A DNA stretch of 17,797 nucleotides from an uncultured Micrococcales bacterium. Its GTDB lineage: Bacteria > Actinomycetota > Actinomycetes > Actinomycetales > Microbacteriaceae. The position numbers were made by a program, and so were the translations under genes. A model generated the notes under the pieces. The model did not search any database, was not told the origin of the DNA, and worked only from the letters and a program-made list of their open reading frames with translations. Of this stretch, positions 1 through 6,829 are shown piece after piece; within the stretch, counting starts at the first letter, position 1, and every line of letters starts with the position of its first letter. Where the stretch lies: the NCBI GenBank assembly GCA_903927775.1, contig CAIYOE010000181.1, positions 1-17,797 on the forward strand. The letters run 5' to 3'.

Positions 1-224
1 ACACGACGATTTGGCAGTCGTTTTAGATTCTCTCCCAGTACATAAACCGACCCGCTGTTGGGCACGTCTTCGCGAAGCATCATGCGCATAAGGCTAGATT
101 TGCCAGAGCCAGAAGCTCCCACCAAAAAAACGAAATCGCCCTTTTCAATCTCGAGAGTCACGTTTTCTAGAGCGGGTCTAGCGGCACCGTTGTAGTGCTT
201 GGTGACGTTGTCGATGCGAATCAT
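1..224 (-). CDS. ftsE: Cell-division ABC transporter ATP-binding protein FtsE (partial, N-terminal 74 codons)
   Basis: The visible protein begins MIRIDNVTKHYNGAARPALE and has a clear Walker A motif, GASGSGKS, at residues 36-43. It then has a short stretch (VPNSGSVYVLGENLKRLP) that matches the start of FtsE rather than a general transporter ATPase. FtsE is the cytoplasmic ATPase of the FtsEX complex, which regulates peptidoglycan hydrolases at the division site in many bacteria. The gene is cut by the left edge of the window, so the signature motif and Walker B are not visible. It starts 19 bases after the prfB stop on the same strand. The order prfB-ftsE-ftsX-smpB is common in Actinobacteria, so ftsX probably lies just beyond the edge. 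The identification relies on N-terminal sequence plus synteny. Confidence 0.9.
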   Translation of the reverse strand, partial: MIRIDNVTKHYNGAARPALENVTLEIEKGDFVFLVGASGSGKSSLMRMMLREDVPNSGSVYVLGENLKRLPNRR

Positions 225-243
225 GGTTTGACCAGACTAACCG

Positions 244-1356
244 CTAGTTGCCTGATTCCCCTTGCTTTCGCCACCTGATTCCTGCGGTGATAAATCCATC
301 TAGATCGCCGTCGAAAACCGCGTCCGGGTTGTTCACTTCAAAGTTTGTGCGCAGGTCTTTGACCATCTGATACGGTGCCAAAACATAGGATCGCATCTGC
401 TCTCCCCAACTAGCCTTGACATCGCCCGCGAGCTGTTTCTTTTGAGCTTCTTCTTCTCGGCGACGAATCTCGAGCAGGCGCGATTGCAAGACTCGCAGAG
501 CCGAGGCCTTGTTCTGCGGCTGGCTCTTTTCGTTTTGGCAACTGACCACGATTCCGGATGGCAGGTGAGTGATGCGGACCGCGGAATCGGTGGTGTTTAC
601 ACTCTGACCGCCGGGACCCGAGGATCTAAAAACATCGATGCGGATATCCGAATCTGGGATCTCAATGGCATCGGTTCCCTCGATAAGCGGCACTACTTCT
701 ACCGCGGCAAAGCTGGTTTGGCGTTTGCCGGCTGAATTAAACGGGCTCATACGAACTAGTCGGTGAGTGCCTGCCTCAACCGAAAGGTTACCGTAGGCGT
801 AATCGGCATCAATCTCGAAAGTTGCGCTCTTTATTCCGGCGCCCTCTGCGTATGAGATGTCCAAGACACTGCTCTTGTAGCCATGTTTCTCCGCGTAACG
901 CAAGTACATGCGCATCAGCATCTCGGCAAAGTCGGTGGCGTCGTCGCCTCCTGCTCCCGCGCGGATTGTCACGACAGCTGAGCGTTCATCGTATTCATTG
1001 TTCAGCAGAGTCTGGACTTCTAGGTCAGCCACCTGAGACTCAATCGAGACCAGCTCTTTTTTAGCCTCGACCTGCGTGTCGGAATCCTGTTCGGCGTTTG
1101 CCATTTCAACCAGGACTTCGAGGTCGTCCACTCTGGACACAACTTGGTTTACCCGCTTGAGTTGGGCCTGCTTGTGGCTAAGAGCACTGGTTATCTTCTG
1201 CGCTTTTTCGGCGTCGTCCCAGAGGTTTGGAACGCCAGCCTGTTTCTCTAAGTCAGCAATTTCAGCGGTCAAACGCTCCAAATCGATGACCGCAATCACG
1301 CTTGCCATCGTGTTCTTGAGGACGCGGATTTCTGCAGAGAGGTCTAGGTCAGCCAT
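244..1356 (-). CDS. prfB: Peptide chain release factor 2
   Basis: Class I release factor that reads UAA and UGA stop codons and triggers hydrolysis of peptidyl-tRNA. At 370 residues it has the usual family length. The codon-recognition motif is SPF at residues 204-206, the RF2 form (RF1 has PxT). The catalytic GGQ motif is at 249-251 in [17 protein letters not shown]. The N-terminal third (about residues 25-110) is a helical coiled-coil-like domain. The reading frame is continuous from the ATG at 1356. The programmed UGA frameshift near codon 25 known from Escherichia coli prfB is therefore absent, as in a minority of bacteria including many actinobacteria. It is probably co-transcribed with ftsE downstream and diverges from the MFS transporter gene at 1440. 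Confidence 0.97.
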   Translation of the reverse strand: MADLDLSAEIRVLKNTMASVIAVIDLERLTAEIADLEKQAGVPNLWDDAEKAQKITSALSHKQAQLKRVNQVVSRVDDLEVLVEMANAEQDSDTQVEAKKELVSIESQVADLEVQTLLNNEYDERSAVVTIRAGAGGDDATDFAEMLMRMYLRYAEKHGYKSSVLDISYAEGAGIKSATFEIDADYAYGNLSVEAGTHRLVRMSPFNSAGKRQTSFAAVEVVPLIEGTDAIEIPDSDIRIDVFRSSGPGGQSVNTTDSAVRITHLPSGIVVSCQNEKSQPQNKASALRVLQSRLLEIRRREEEAQKKQLAGDVKASWGEQMRSYVLAPYQMVKDLRTNFEVNNPDAVFDGDLDGFITAGIRWRKQGESGN

Positions 1357-1392
1357 TTGTCTCTAGTTTAAGTGCCGTTTGCTCACATCGAT

Positions 1393-1415
1393 GCGGGGAG
1401 TCGGCCGAGCCCCGC
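1393..1415. other. GC-rich inverted repeat in the prfB/MFS divergent intergenic region
   Basis: GCGGGG at 1393-1398 pairs with CCCCGC at 1410-1415 around an 11-base loop that itself contains the palindrome TCGGCCGA (1401-1408). It lies between the divergent starts of prfB (1356) and the MFS transporter (1440), just before the GGAGG at 1421-1425. It could be a leader hairpin or an operator. There is no T-run after it, so it does not look like an intrinsic terminator. Confidence 0.45.
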
Positions 1416-1439
1416 TATTTGGAGGCTTAGATTTAATGG

Positions 1440-2612
1440 GTGACCAACCCCGACTTCAAGATTCACCACCTGATTGTGCCCGTGTTCATTCCATCGGTGC
1501 TGTTTGCAACGGGTGAAGCCAGCCTGATTCCGATCCTGCCTACGGCGGCGGAACAGCTTGGGGCTAATCTTCCGGTTGCGGGTCTTATTGCGGGATTGAC
1601 GCTGATCGGAACCGTTCTGTTTGACGTTCCGGCGGCCAGGATGGTCAACCACTTCGGCGAGCGCAAAGCCATGATTATCGCTGGCTTCTTGGCAGCACTG
1701 GCACTTACCGGTGCGCTGTTTTCTACGAATTTGGTGTTGTTGGGCCTGAGTGTTTTGGTGGCCGGAGCAATGGCATCGGTTTTTGGCCTAGCAAGACACG
1801 GTTTCATGGCCGAGACTGTTCCGCTCAACTACCGGGCAAGGTCGCTATCGCTCTTGGGTGGCACGTTTAGAGCAGGTGCGTTCCTGGGACCTATCATCGG
1901 TGCTTCTGTGGTTTTTGCCTGGGGCATTCACTGGGTATACACAGTGGGAATCGTTTTCTGTTTGGCGTCTACCGCGGTTCTGATTGCCACCCAAGCCGAC
2001 CTCATGGACAAGCCAACCTGGAGCCCGCACGTTTCTCCGTGGTTAGTTGCTCGTCAGGAGTCTGCCAAGTTGGCCACTGTTGGCATGGCGGCGACCATAC
2101 TTGCAATGTTGAGAACAGTTCGACAGATCGGCGTTCCGCTTTGGGGGCTTTACATTGGGCTGCACCCCGGCAAAGTATCGCTGATCATTGGTATCGCTGG
2201 AGCCGTGGATTTTGCCCTCTTCTACGTGAGCGGTCAGATCATGGATCGCTTTGGGCGGCGTTGGGCGGTTGTACCTAGCCTGGTAGGACTGGCAGTAACT
2301 CACGTTGCATTGATTTTTGCCCTGAACGAACCCGCTTTCCTGTGGGTGGCGATCGCCATGTCTATCGCTAACGCCACTGGTAGCGGAATCGTGCTTACGC
2401 TGGGAGCCGACCTAGCCCCCGCAGGGCAACGCAACGAATTCTTGGCCGCTTATCGACTGCTCATCGACTCGGGTCAGGCAGTCACGCCACTACTTGTCAG
2501 TGGACTGACCATGGCGGCAAGTTTGCCGGTGGCCATTGTGGTTATGTCTGGCCTTAGCTTGTTTGGCGCCGGGCTGGGATGGAAGTACCTGCCCAAATTC
2601 GGTATTCGCTAG
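1440..2612 (+). CDS. Major facilitator superfamily (MFS) transporter
   Basis: A 390-residue, very hydrophobic protein with about 12 predicted membrane helices in two halves. Motif A of the superfamily is visible after helix 2 (about residues 62-77: DVPAARMVNHFGERKA). It recurs in the second half (about 262-275: GQIMDRFGRRW), which is the typical internal duplication. The substrate cannot be read from the sequence. The adjacent cytoplasmic beta-glucosidase suggests an oligosaccharide or glycoside, but an efflux role is equally compatible with the family. The start is GTG at 1440, because the preceding in-frame codons include TAA at 1434. GGAGG at 1421-1425 is a good ribosome site but 14 bases away, longer than usual. 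The last codons and the stop lie inside the tandem repeats that follow. Confidence 0.85.
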   Translation: MTNPDFKIHHLIVPVFIPSVLFATGEASLIPILPTAAEQLGANLPVAGLIAGLTLIGTVLFDVPAARMVNHFGERKAMIIAGFLAALALTGALFSTNLVLLGLSVLVAGAMASVFGLARHGFMAETVPLNYRARSLSLLGGTFRAGAFLGPIIGASVVFAWGIHWVYTVGIVFCLASTAVLIATQADLMDKPTWSPHVSPWLVARQESAKLATVGMAATILAMLRTVRQIGVPLWGLYIGLHPGKVSLIIGIAGAVDFALFYVSGQIMDRFGRRWAVVPSLVGLAVTHVALIFALNEPAFLWVAIAMSIANATGSGIVLTLGADLAPAGQRNEFLAAYRLLIDSGQAVTPLLVSGLTMAASLPVAIVVMSGLSLFGAGLGWKYLPKFGIR

Positions 2613-2639
2613 GTTTTCGCTAGGTATTCGCTAGGTTTT
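2601..2639. repeat. 11-bp tandem repeat, three copies, overlapping the MFS stop codon
   Basis: TTCGCTAGGT occurs at 2605-2614, 2616-2625 and 2627-2636, an 11-base period. A 17-base exact direct repeat (GGTATTCGCTAGGTTTT) occurs at 2601-2617 and 2623-2639, 22 bases apart. The first copy encodes the final Ile-Arg-stop of the MFS transporter, so each copy repeats the stop codon sequence. It looks like local duplication by replication slippage. Confidence 0.9.
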
Positions 2640-2644
2640 ACTGA

Positions 2645-2672
2645 GTTAATCGTTCCAAGTTAGTCGTTCCAA
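2645..2672. repeat. 14-bp tandem repeat, two copies, upstream of the GH3 gene
   Basis: GTTAATCGTTCCAA (2645-2658) is followed directly by GTTAGTCGTTCCAA (2659-2672), with one mismatch in 14 bases. It ends 20 bases before the beta-glucosidase ATG and directly precedes its ribosome site (GGAAAG at 2678-2683). It could be a duplicated regulator half-site or simply a second slippage product beside the 11-bp array. Confidence 0.85.
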
Positions 2673-2692
2673 ACCCTGGAAAGAAGCAGCAA

Positions 2693-4933
2693 ATGAACCC
2701 GCTTTACAAGGATGCATCGCAGCCAATCGACACTCGTCTAGCGGACCTGCTGGGCCGTATGACCCTGGCCGAAAAGGTGGGTCAGATGCTTCAGTTAGAT
2801 GCCCGCGGCGACATCGATGAGATTGTTTCGGTTCAAACTGCCGGATCGATTCTGCACGCCTCGCCAGAGACCATGCTCAAGGCGGTAGACCTTGCCGCCA
2901 ACACGCGCCTTGGCATCCCACTAATCACCGCGGATGACTGCATCCACGGCCACTCGTTTTGGCCAGGCGCCACCATCTTTCCAACCCAACTCGCTATGGC
3001 TTGCTCGTGGAACGCTGGCCTTTTGGAGCGCGCCGCTCGCGTAACCGCTATTGAGGTAGCGGCTACCGGCATTCACTGGACCTTCTCCCCCGTGCTCTGT
3101 ATCTCGCGCGAGCTGCGCTGGGGTCGAGTAAACGAGACCTTTGGCGAGGACCCTTATCTGCTGGGCGAGCTTGGTGCCGCCATGATTCGCGGTTACCAGG
3201 GCAAGGGCCTTTCCGACCCAACCGCCATTTTGGCCACCGCAAAGCACTTTGCCGGGTACTCGGAGACCCAGGGCGGACGCGATGCCAGCGAAGCCGACAT
3301 CAGTCAGCGCAAGTTGCGCTCGTGGTTCCTACCGCCTTTCGAACGTGCGGTTCAAGAGGGTTGCCGCACTTTCATGCTGGGTTATCAGGCCATGGATGGA
3401 GTGCCCATCACTGCCAATAAATGGCTGCTAAACGATGTGCTCAAAGGCGAATGGGGCTTTAAAGGCACCCTGGTTACCGATTGGGACAACGTTGGTCGCA
3501 TGGTTTGGGAACAGAAGGTTGTTGCCGACTACGTTCAGGCTGCCGCCCTGGCGGTAAAGGCCGGAAACGACCTTGTGATGACCACCCCTAAGTTCTTCGA
3601 AGCAGCGCAAGAGGCGGTGGCGCAGGGAATCCTCGATGAATCCGAAATCGACGCCGCGGTAAGCCGCATTCTGAGGCTCAAGTTTGAACTCGGGTTGTTC
3701 GAGAACCCGCGCTCCCCCAGTGCCGAGGTTCAGGCACAGGTAATCGGCATTCCGGAACACCGTGAACTAAATCTTGAGGTTGCGCGCAAGTCTTTGGTGC
3801 TGCTGCGCAACGATGGCACACTTCCGATCCAAACCCTGGGAGCCGCCAAAAAAATCGCCATTATTGGACCAAATGCCGATGACACGCAGGCCATGCTGGG
3901 CGACTGGGCCGGCGCTTCTGGCCAGGTGGACTGGATGCCGGACGGCCACCCACGCGAAACCGTGGAGACCGTCTTGGATGGCTTCAGGTCGGTTGCCCCG
4001 GAGAGTTGGAGCGTTAGTTACTCTCGCGGAGCCGAAATCCAAAAATTGGTAACGCACCCAATGGGTGAGACCTTCCCAGATGGCCAGCCGATTCCAAAGA
4101 TTTTCTCGGTTCCACCCCGCGACCCCCAGATGCTGGCACAGGCCGTGGCAGCCGCCACCAATGCCGACTACGCCGTTTGCGTTCTTGGCGACACAATCGA
4201 GTTGACCGGCGAATACCGTTCCACAGCAACCCTTGAGCTGCAAGGCAACCAGATTGAACTCTTGGACGCACTGGTGGCTACCGGTACCCCCGTGATTCTG
4301 GTCCTGGTTCAATCCAAGCCATCAACGCTGCCAAAGTCTGCCGAATCGGCTGCTGCAATCATCCAGGCTTTCAACCCTGGAATGCGAGGCGGCCGCGCGC
4401 TAGCCGAGCTGGTATTCGGCATTATCGAGCCCAGTGGCCGCATGCCGATCACCGTGCCTAAGCATGTGGGCCAGCAACCGAGTTTCTACAATCGAGTTCG
4501 CGGTCAACACGGAGACAGCTACGCCGACCTTACTCAAGAGCCGCTTTTCGTCTTTGGCGAAGGTCTTTCTTACACGACCATTGAGTACTCGAATCTGGTT
4601 GTTAGCACTCCAAATATGAGCATGGATGGAGAGATCTGCGCAAAGGTTACTCTGACCAACACCGGCAGCCGCCCGGCGATTGAGACCGTGCAGGTTTACG
4701 TGAGCGACCTAGTGACCAGCGTTACCTGGGCCGACAAGGAGCTCAAGCACCACGTTCAAGTTGAGGTGCAACCTGGGCAGAGTGTTGAAGTAGAGATTTG
4801 CCTGCCAGCTAGCGTTTGTTCGCTGGTGAACGCAGCCTCTCAACGGGTTGTTGAGCCCGGTGAATTCGAACTGCTAGTTGGTCCAAACTCTCGAACCGCG
4901 GATTGCCTAAGCCAGAGTTTTTGGATTTCTTAG
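2693..4933 (+). CDS. Glycoside hydrolase family 3 beta-glucosidase (BglX-like, cytoplasmic)
   Basis: Retaining exo-acting glycosidase that removes beta-linked sugars from the non-reducing end; beta-glucosidase is the likeliest activity, beta-xylosidase is possible. The 746-residue length is typical of three-domain GH3 enzymes. The N-terminal TIM barrel (about residues 15-330) has the substrate-binding KHF motif at K184-H185. The catalytic nucleophile is Asp263 in GTLVTDWDNV. The alpha/beta sandwich follows (about 370-590), with the probable acid/base Glu507 in a TGEYRS segment; that assignment is less certain. A C-terminal fibronectin-like domain (about 655-735) completes the fold. No signal peptide is visible, so it should act in the cytoplasm on imported substrate, which fits the MFS gene 80 bases upstream. 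No LacI-type regulator is adjacent. Its TAG stop is 3 bases from the end of the convergent tad operon. Confidence 0.93.
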   Translation: MNPLYKDASQPIDTRLADLLGRMTLAEKVGQMLQLDARGDIDEIVSVQTAGSILHASPETMLKAVDLAANTRLGIPLITADDCIHGHSFWPGATIFPTQLAMACSWNAGLLERAARVTAIEVAATGIHWTFSPVLCISRELRWGRVNETFGEDPYLLGELGAAMIRGYQGKGLSDPTAILATAKHFAGYSETQGGRDASEADISQRKLRSWFLPPFERAVQEGCRTFMLGYQAMDGVPITANKWLLNDVLKGEWGFKGTLVTDWDNVGRMVWEQKVVADYVQAAALAVKAGNDLVMTTPKFFEAAQEAVAQGILDESEIDAAVSRILRLKFELGLFENPRSPSAEVQAQVIGIPEHRELNLEVARKSLVLLRNDGTLPIQTLGAAKKIAIIGPNADDTQAMLGDWAGASGQVDWMPDGHPRETVETVLDGFRSVAPESWSVSYSRGAEIQKLVTHPMGETFPDGQPIPKIFSVPPRDPQMLAQAVAAATNADYAVCVLGDTIELTGEYRSTATLELQGNQIELLDALVATGTPVILVLVQSKPSTLPKSAESAAAIIQAFNPGMRGGRALAELVFGIIEPSGRMPITVPKHVGQQPSFYNRVRGQHGDSYADLTQEPLFVFGEGLSYTTIEYSNLVVSTPNMSMDGEICAKVTLTNTGSRPAIETVQVYVSDLVTSVTWADKELKHHVQVEVQPGQSVEVEICLPASVCSLVNAASQRVVEPGEFELLVGPNSRTADCLSQSFWIS

Positions 4934-4936
4934 GGT

Positions 4937-5383
4937 TCAACGCCTAATCGCGGCGGCGCTCGCGCAGACCTGACCTTCGAGACCGATTGCTAAAGGAACG
5001 ACCTGATTCATGAACAGGATTCGTGGAGGTTGGCATATTTTTATCGCGACCGATCCATCGATGTTCTGGATCCCCGAGGTAACTTTGGCACCGCTCAGGC
5101 GGCTGGACAGCAGGCTGCTTTGCACGGACAGATCTAGCAACAGTTGGCTCGTATCGTCGGTGATAGAAATCGGTGACTGCTGGTCAACTAACTGATTTCC
5201 CGCTGCGTCAAGAGCGATTGCCTGTGCTACCGACTCCAAGAACCTCTGCTGATTTAGCAGGGCTGTCGCGTTTGACAGAGTCAAAGCCAGAGCGAGAGTG
5301 ACCACTAGGCCAAAAATGCTGACCGGGGTTATCGAACCTCGATCTGTTTCGGAACCTGTTTCGCGAGCCCCACGGTGAATCAT
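4937..5383 (-). CDS. TadG-like pilus assembly protein (Rv3654c-type small TadE/TadG protein)
   Basis: 148 residues from the ATG at 5383. That codon overlaps the TGA of the preceding gene as ATGA, so translational coupling favours this start over the upstream in-frame codon at 5446. A charged N-terminus ends in DRG (Gly16). A single hydrophobic helix follows (about residues 18-42, beginning SITPVSIFGLVVTLALAL), and then a soluble extracytoplasmic part with two cysteines. This is the layout of the small secreted TadE/TadG-like proteins that end actinobacterial tad operons. The Glu found at +5 of true TadE pseudopilins is absent (Val here), as is usual for TadG-like members. It is the last gene of the operon and stops 3 bases from the convergent GH3 stop. 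Family assignment comes from architecture and position, not close sequence recognition. Confidence 0.7.
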   Translation of the reverse strand: MIHRGARETGSETDRGSITPVSIFGLVVTLALALTLSNATALLNQQRFLESVAQAIALDAAGNQLVDQQSPISITDDTSQLLLDLSVQSSLLSSRLSGAKVTSGIQNIDGSVAIKICQPPRILFMNQVVPLAIGLEGQVCASAAAIRR

Positions 5384-5742
5384 TTTGCAACTCGCATCAC
5401 AGCAAACTGGGTCTGTCCAGACACTGATGCTTGGGCGACCACCCAATCTCCGGTTTTAGGGTTTCTTGGCGACCACGAAACTTTGAAATCATAAGGTGTT
5501 AGTCCGTGGTCGTCAGCGGTTACCGAGAGCAAGTCCTGAACTCGGTCTCCGGCCTTCTGCGGGTTGGCAATCACCAGCCTTACTACCTGGCGGGCGAGCG
5601 ACTGGCTAGCGATCTGGGCACGCTGTTGTCTAAGCAAATCCAGTGCAAACCCCGTGACCACCAGTTGAGCGATCAGACCAAAAACCAGAAACTCGATTAC
5701 TGCAGACCCTCTGTCTGGTTTGGTGTGACTAGTTGGTTTCAT
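5380..5742 (-). CDS. TadE-like pseudopilin
   Basis: 120 residues, starting at ATG 5742, which lies inside the end of the preceding gene (14-base overlap). The N-terminus is a short basic leader followed by DRGSAVIEFLVFGLIAQLVV. This matches a class III prepilin cleavage site after Gly12 with the conserved Glu at +5 and Phe at +6, then one hydrophobic helix. The remaining about 80 residues should be extracytoplasmic. TadE-family proteins are processed by the Tad prepilin peptidase and are needed for Flp pilus assembly. Of the four small secreted proteins in this operon it is the only one with the canonical Glu+5. It ends in an ATGA overlap with the TadG-like gene. Confidence 0.8.
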   Translation of the reverse strand: MKPTSHTKPDRGSAVIEFLVFGLIAQLVVTGFALDLLRQQRAQIASQSLARQVVRLVIANPQKAGDRVQDLLSVTADDHGLTPYDFKVSWSPRNPKTGDWVVAQASVSGQTQFAVMRVAK

Positions 5743-6118
5743 CGATCACACTCGCTGATTCGGAAACAATCTGACCACTCCAAGGCGACAGCGGATTCGA
5801 GAGACGAACGGTAACCCGAGCAACCGAAATCCCTCCCCTCGAGCCGGAAATAGAGTCCATCTGGAACTCAGATTGCGGGGCCAGCCAGTTCATCACTTTG
5901 GTTACCTTGTCTCTAGCTGCCTCGTGTGATCCGTCGCTATAGGCCAAAGCCTGAGCGCCTTCATTGGCTGCGTCAAATGCGACATTTGTCAGATACCCAG
6001 AAACCAGAACCTCGACACTAAGCAAGACCAGCAAAATTGAAGGAACTCCAAATGCCAGAAAGTCAACGGGAGCCGAGCCGATGTCGATTTGGTTTTTTGC
6101 CGACCTAAAAAGTCGCAA
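5729..6118 (-). CDS. TadE-like pseudopilin with Asp at +5 (TTG start)
   Basis: About 129 residues. A leader ending in IDIG (Gly14) is followed by SAPVDFLAFGVPSILLVLL, a TadE-type segment in which Asp replaces the usual Glu at +5 and Pro stands at +3. A soluble domain follows that contains SISGSRGGISVARVTVRLSN, typical of TadE-like proteins. No ATG is available. TTG codons at 6118, 6127 and 6166 are all in frame and all overlap the upstream pilin-like gene, which ends at 6105. The start at 6118 gives the least overlap and a normal short leader but lacks a good ribosome site. The one at 6166 would overlap by about 60 bases. Translation is probably coupled to the gene above. TadE family membership is fairly secure; the exact start is not. 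Confidence 0.75.
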   Translation of the reverse strand: MRLFRSAKNQIDIGSAPVDFLAFGVPSILLVLLSVEVLVSGYLTNVAFDAANEGAQALAYSDGSHEAARDKVTKVMNWLAPQSEFQMDSISGSRGGISVARVTVRLSNPLSPWSGQIVSESASVIDETN

Positions 6119-6275
6119 CTTTTGCAATTGCCTGATTGAATACCTGCGAAAGCGCGGGAGCGGCAAGGGACCATAGAAGTACGACCATCGCTGCCGTCAT
6201 CAAGGTAATCAGGACCCAGCCTGGTACGTCTCCTCGGTCCTCACTCAGACGTTTAACTAGCGCTTTTTGCTTCAT
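6105..6275 (-). CDS. Small pilin-like protein of the tad operon (56 residues, divergent Flp type)
   Basis: A 56-codon gene with ATG at 6275 and TAG at 6105-6107, 11 bases after the tadC stop. A good AAAGGA ribosome site lies about 6 bases upstream. The protein has a basic N-terminus (MKQKALVKRLSEDRG), then DVPGWVLITLMTAAMVVLLW and a short amphipathic tail ending AIAKVATF. Size, single central helix and position directly after tadC match the Flp pilin slot. If Gly15 is the cleavage site, the mature protein starts at Asp16 and has Trp, not Glu, at +5. This is unlike classical Flp pilins (G|xTAIEY). I infer that it is the structural pilin of this system or a pilin-like component of unknown role. 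It is too short for most ORF filters. Confidence 0.8.
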   Translation of the reverse strand: MKQKALVKRLSEDRGDVPGWVLITLMTAAMVVLLWSLAAPALSQVFNQAIAKVATF

Positions 6276-6286
6276 TATTTTCCTTT

Positions 6287-6829
6287 CTATAGCCCCGTCC
6301 GCAACAGTTGCAGACTGGGGAAAACTGCAAAGCAGATTGTTACTGGCAAAATCAGAAAGACGAGAGGGATGAGCATAAGAAGTTCGTTTTTGCCAGCTTT
6401 GCGAAGCATCTGGATTCGAAGCTTGGTCCTGGTGGCCTCAGCCAGAAGCGCAATTTGTTCAGCCAGAGGAGTTCCTCGAATCAGGCTGAGTTCAACTTTG
6501 TTAGCGAATTCAGTAACCGAATCTGAGCCAGACTCATAGGCCAAGGCGCGGAGGGCTGCTTCGAGCGATGCCCCATATTTCAACCTTTTTTCCAGCCGCC
6601 TCAGATGACTAGCGAATTTCCCATGCGCTGAGTGTGCCTGCGCGGTTAGTACCTGCAGGAAACTTTGTCCGGCTGCGAGGCTGGCTGCCATGAGTTCAAG
6701 ATGTTGGGGTATCTCAAAAAGAAGTTCGTCATTTTTAGCAACTAAAAACCGCAACTTTAAGCGCGACAACCCTGTTGGTATTTGGGTTTGAGGCCGGGTA
6801 ATGCGTTTTTCCAAACGAGTTTTAGGCAT
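6287..6829 (-). CDS. tadC: Tad pilus inner-membrane platform protein TadC (short form)
   Basis: 180 residues with a type II secretion F-type domain (about residues 36-140). It includes the helix-rich LELMAASLAAGQSFLQVL and VELSLIRGTPLAEQIALLAE segments that resemble the two conserved repeats of T2SSF domains. One strong hydrophobic segment lies near the C-terminus (about 147-172). TadC works with TadB as the membrane platform that couples the TadA ATPase to pilin extrusion. Many TadC proteins are nearer 250-300 residues with three or more membrane helices. This one lacks the N-terminal helices, a shortening often seen in actinobacterial loci. The ATG overlaps the tadB stop as TAATG, so coupling is likely. 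The tadC rather than tadB label rests on gene order. Confidence 0.85.
   Translation of the reverse strand: MPKTRLEKRITRPQTQIPTGLSRLKLRFLVAKNDELLFEIPQHLELMAASLAAGQSFLQVLTAQAHSAHGKFASHLRRLEKRLKYGASLEAALRALAYESGSDSVTEFANKVELSLIRGTPLAEQIALLAEATRTKLRIQMLRKAGKNELLMLIPLVFLILPVTICFAVFPSLQLLRTGL

Noticed and set aside
244..1356. Programmed frameshift in prfB
   Set aside because: The reading frame is continuous from the ATG through SPF and GGQ, and no slippery CTT-TGA context is present.
3846..3853. A7 run in the GH3 gene as a slippage or phase-variation site
   Set aside because: It reads as a normal Lys-Lys-Ile within a conserved part of the domain, the run is short and the frame is intact. A similar A7 run is present in ftsE at about 123-129.
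3767..4312. 181-codon open frame on the minus strand opposite the GH3 gene
   Set aside because: Low-complexity glycine- and histidine-rich translation opposite conserved GH3 sequence; typical antisense shadow of a real gene.
5989..6174. ATG-started frame at 6174 overlapping the pilin-like gene
   Set aside because: Its translation (MVPCRSRAF...) is cysteine-rich and irregular. The frame of the 56-residue pilin-like gene has the proper ribosome site and helix.
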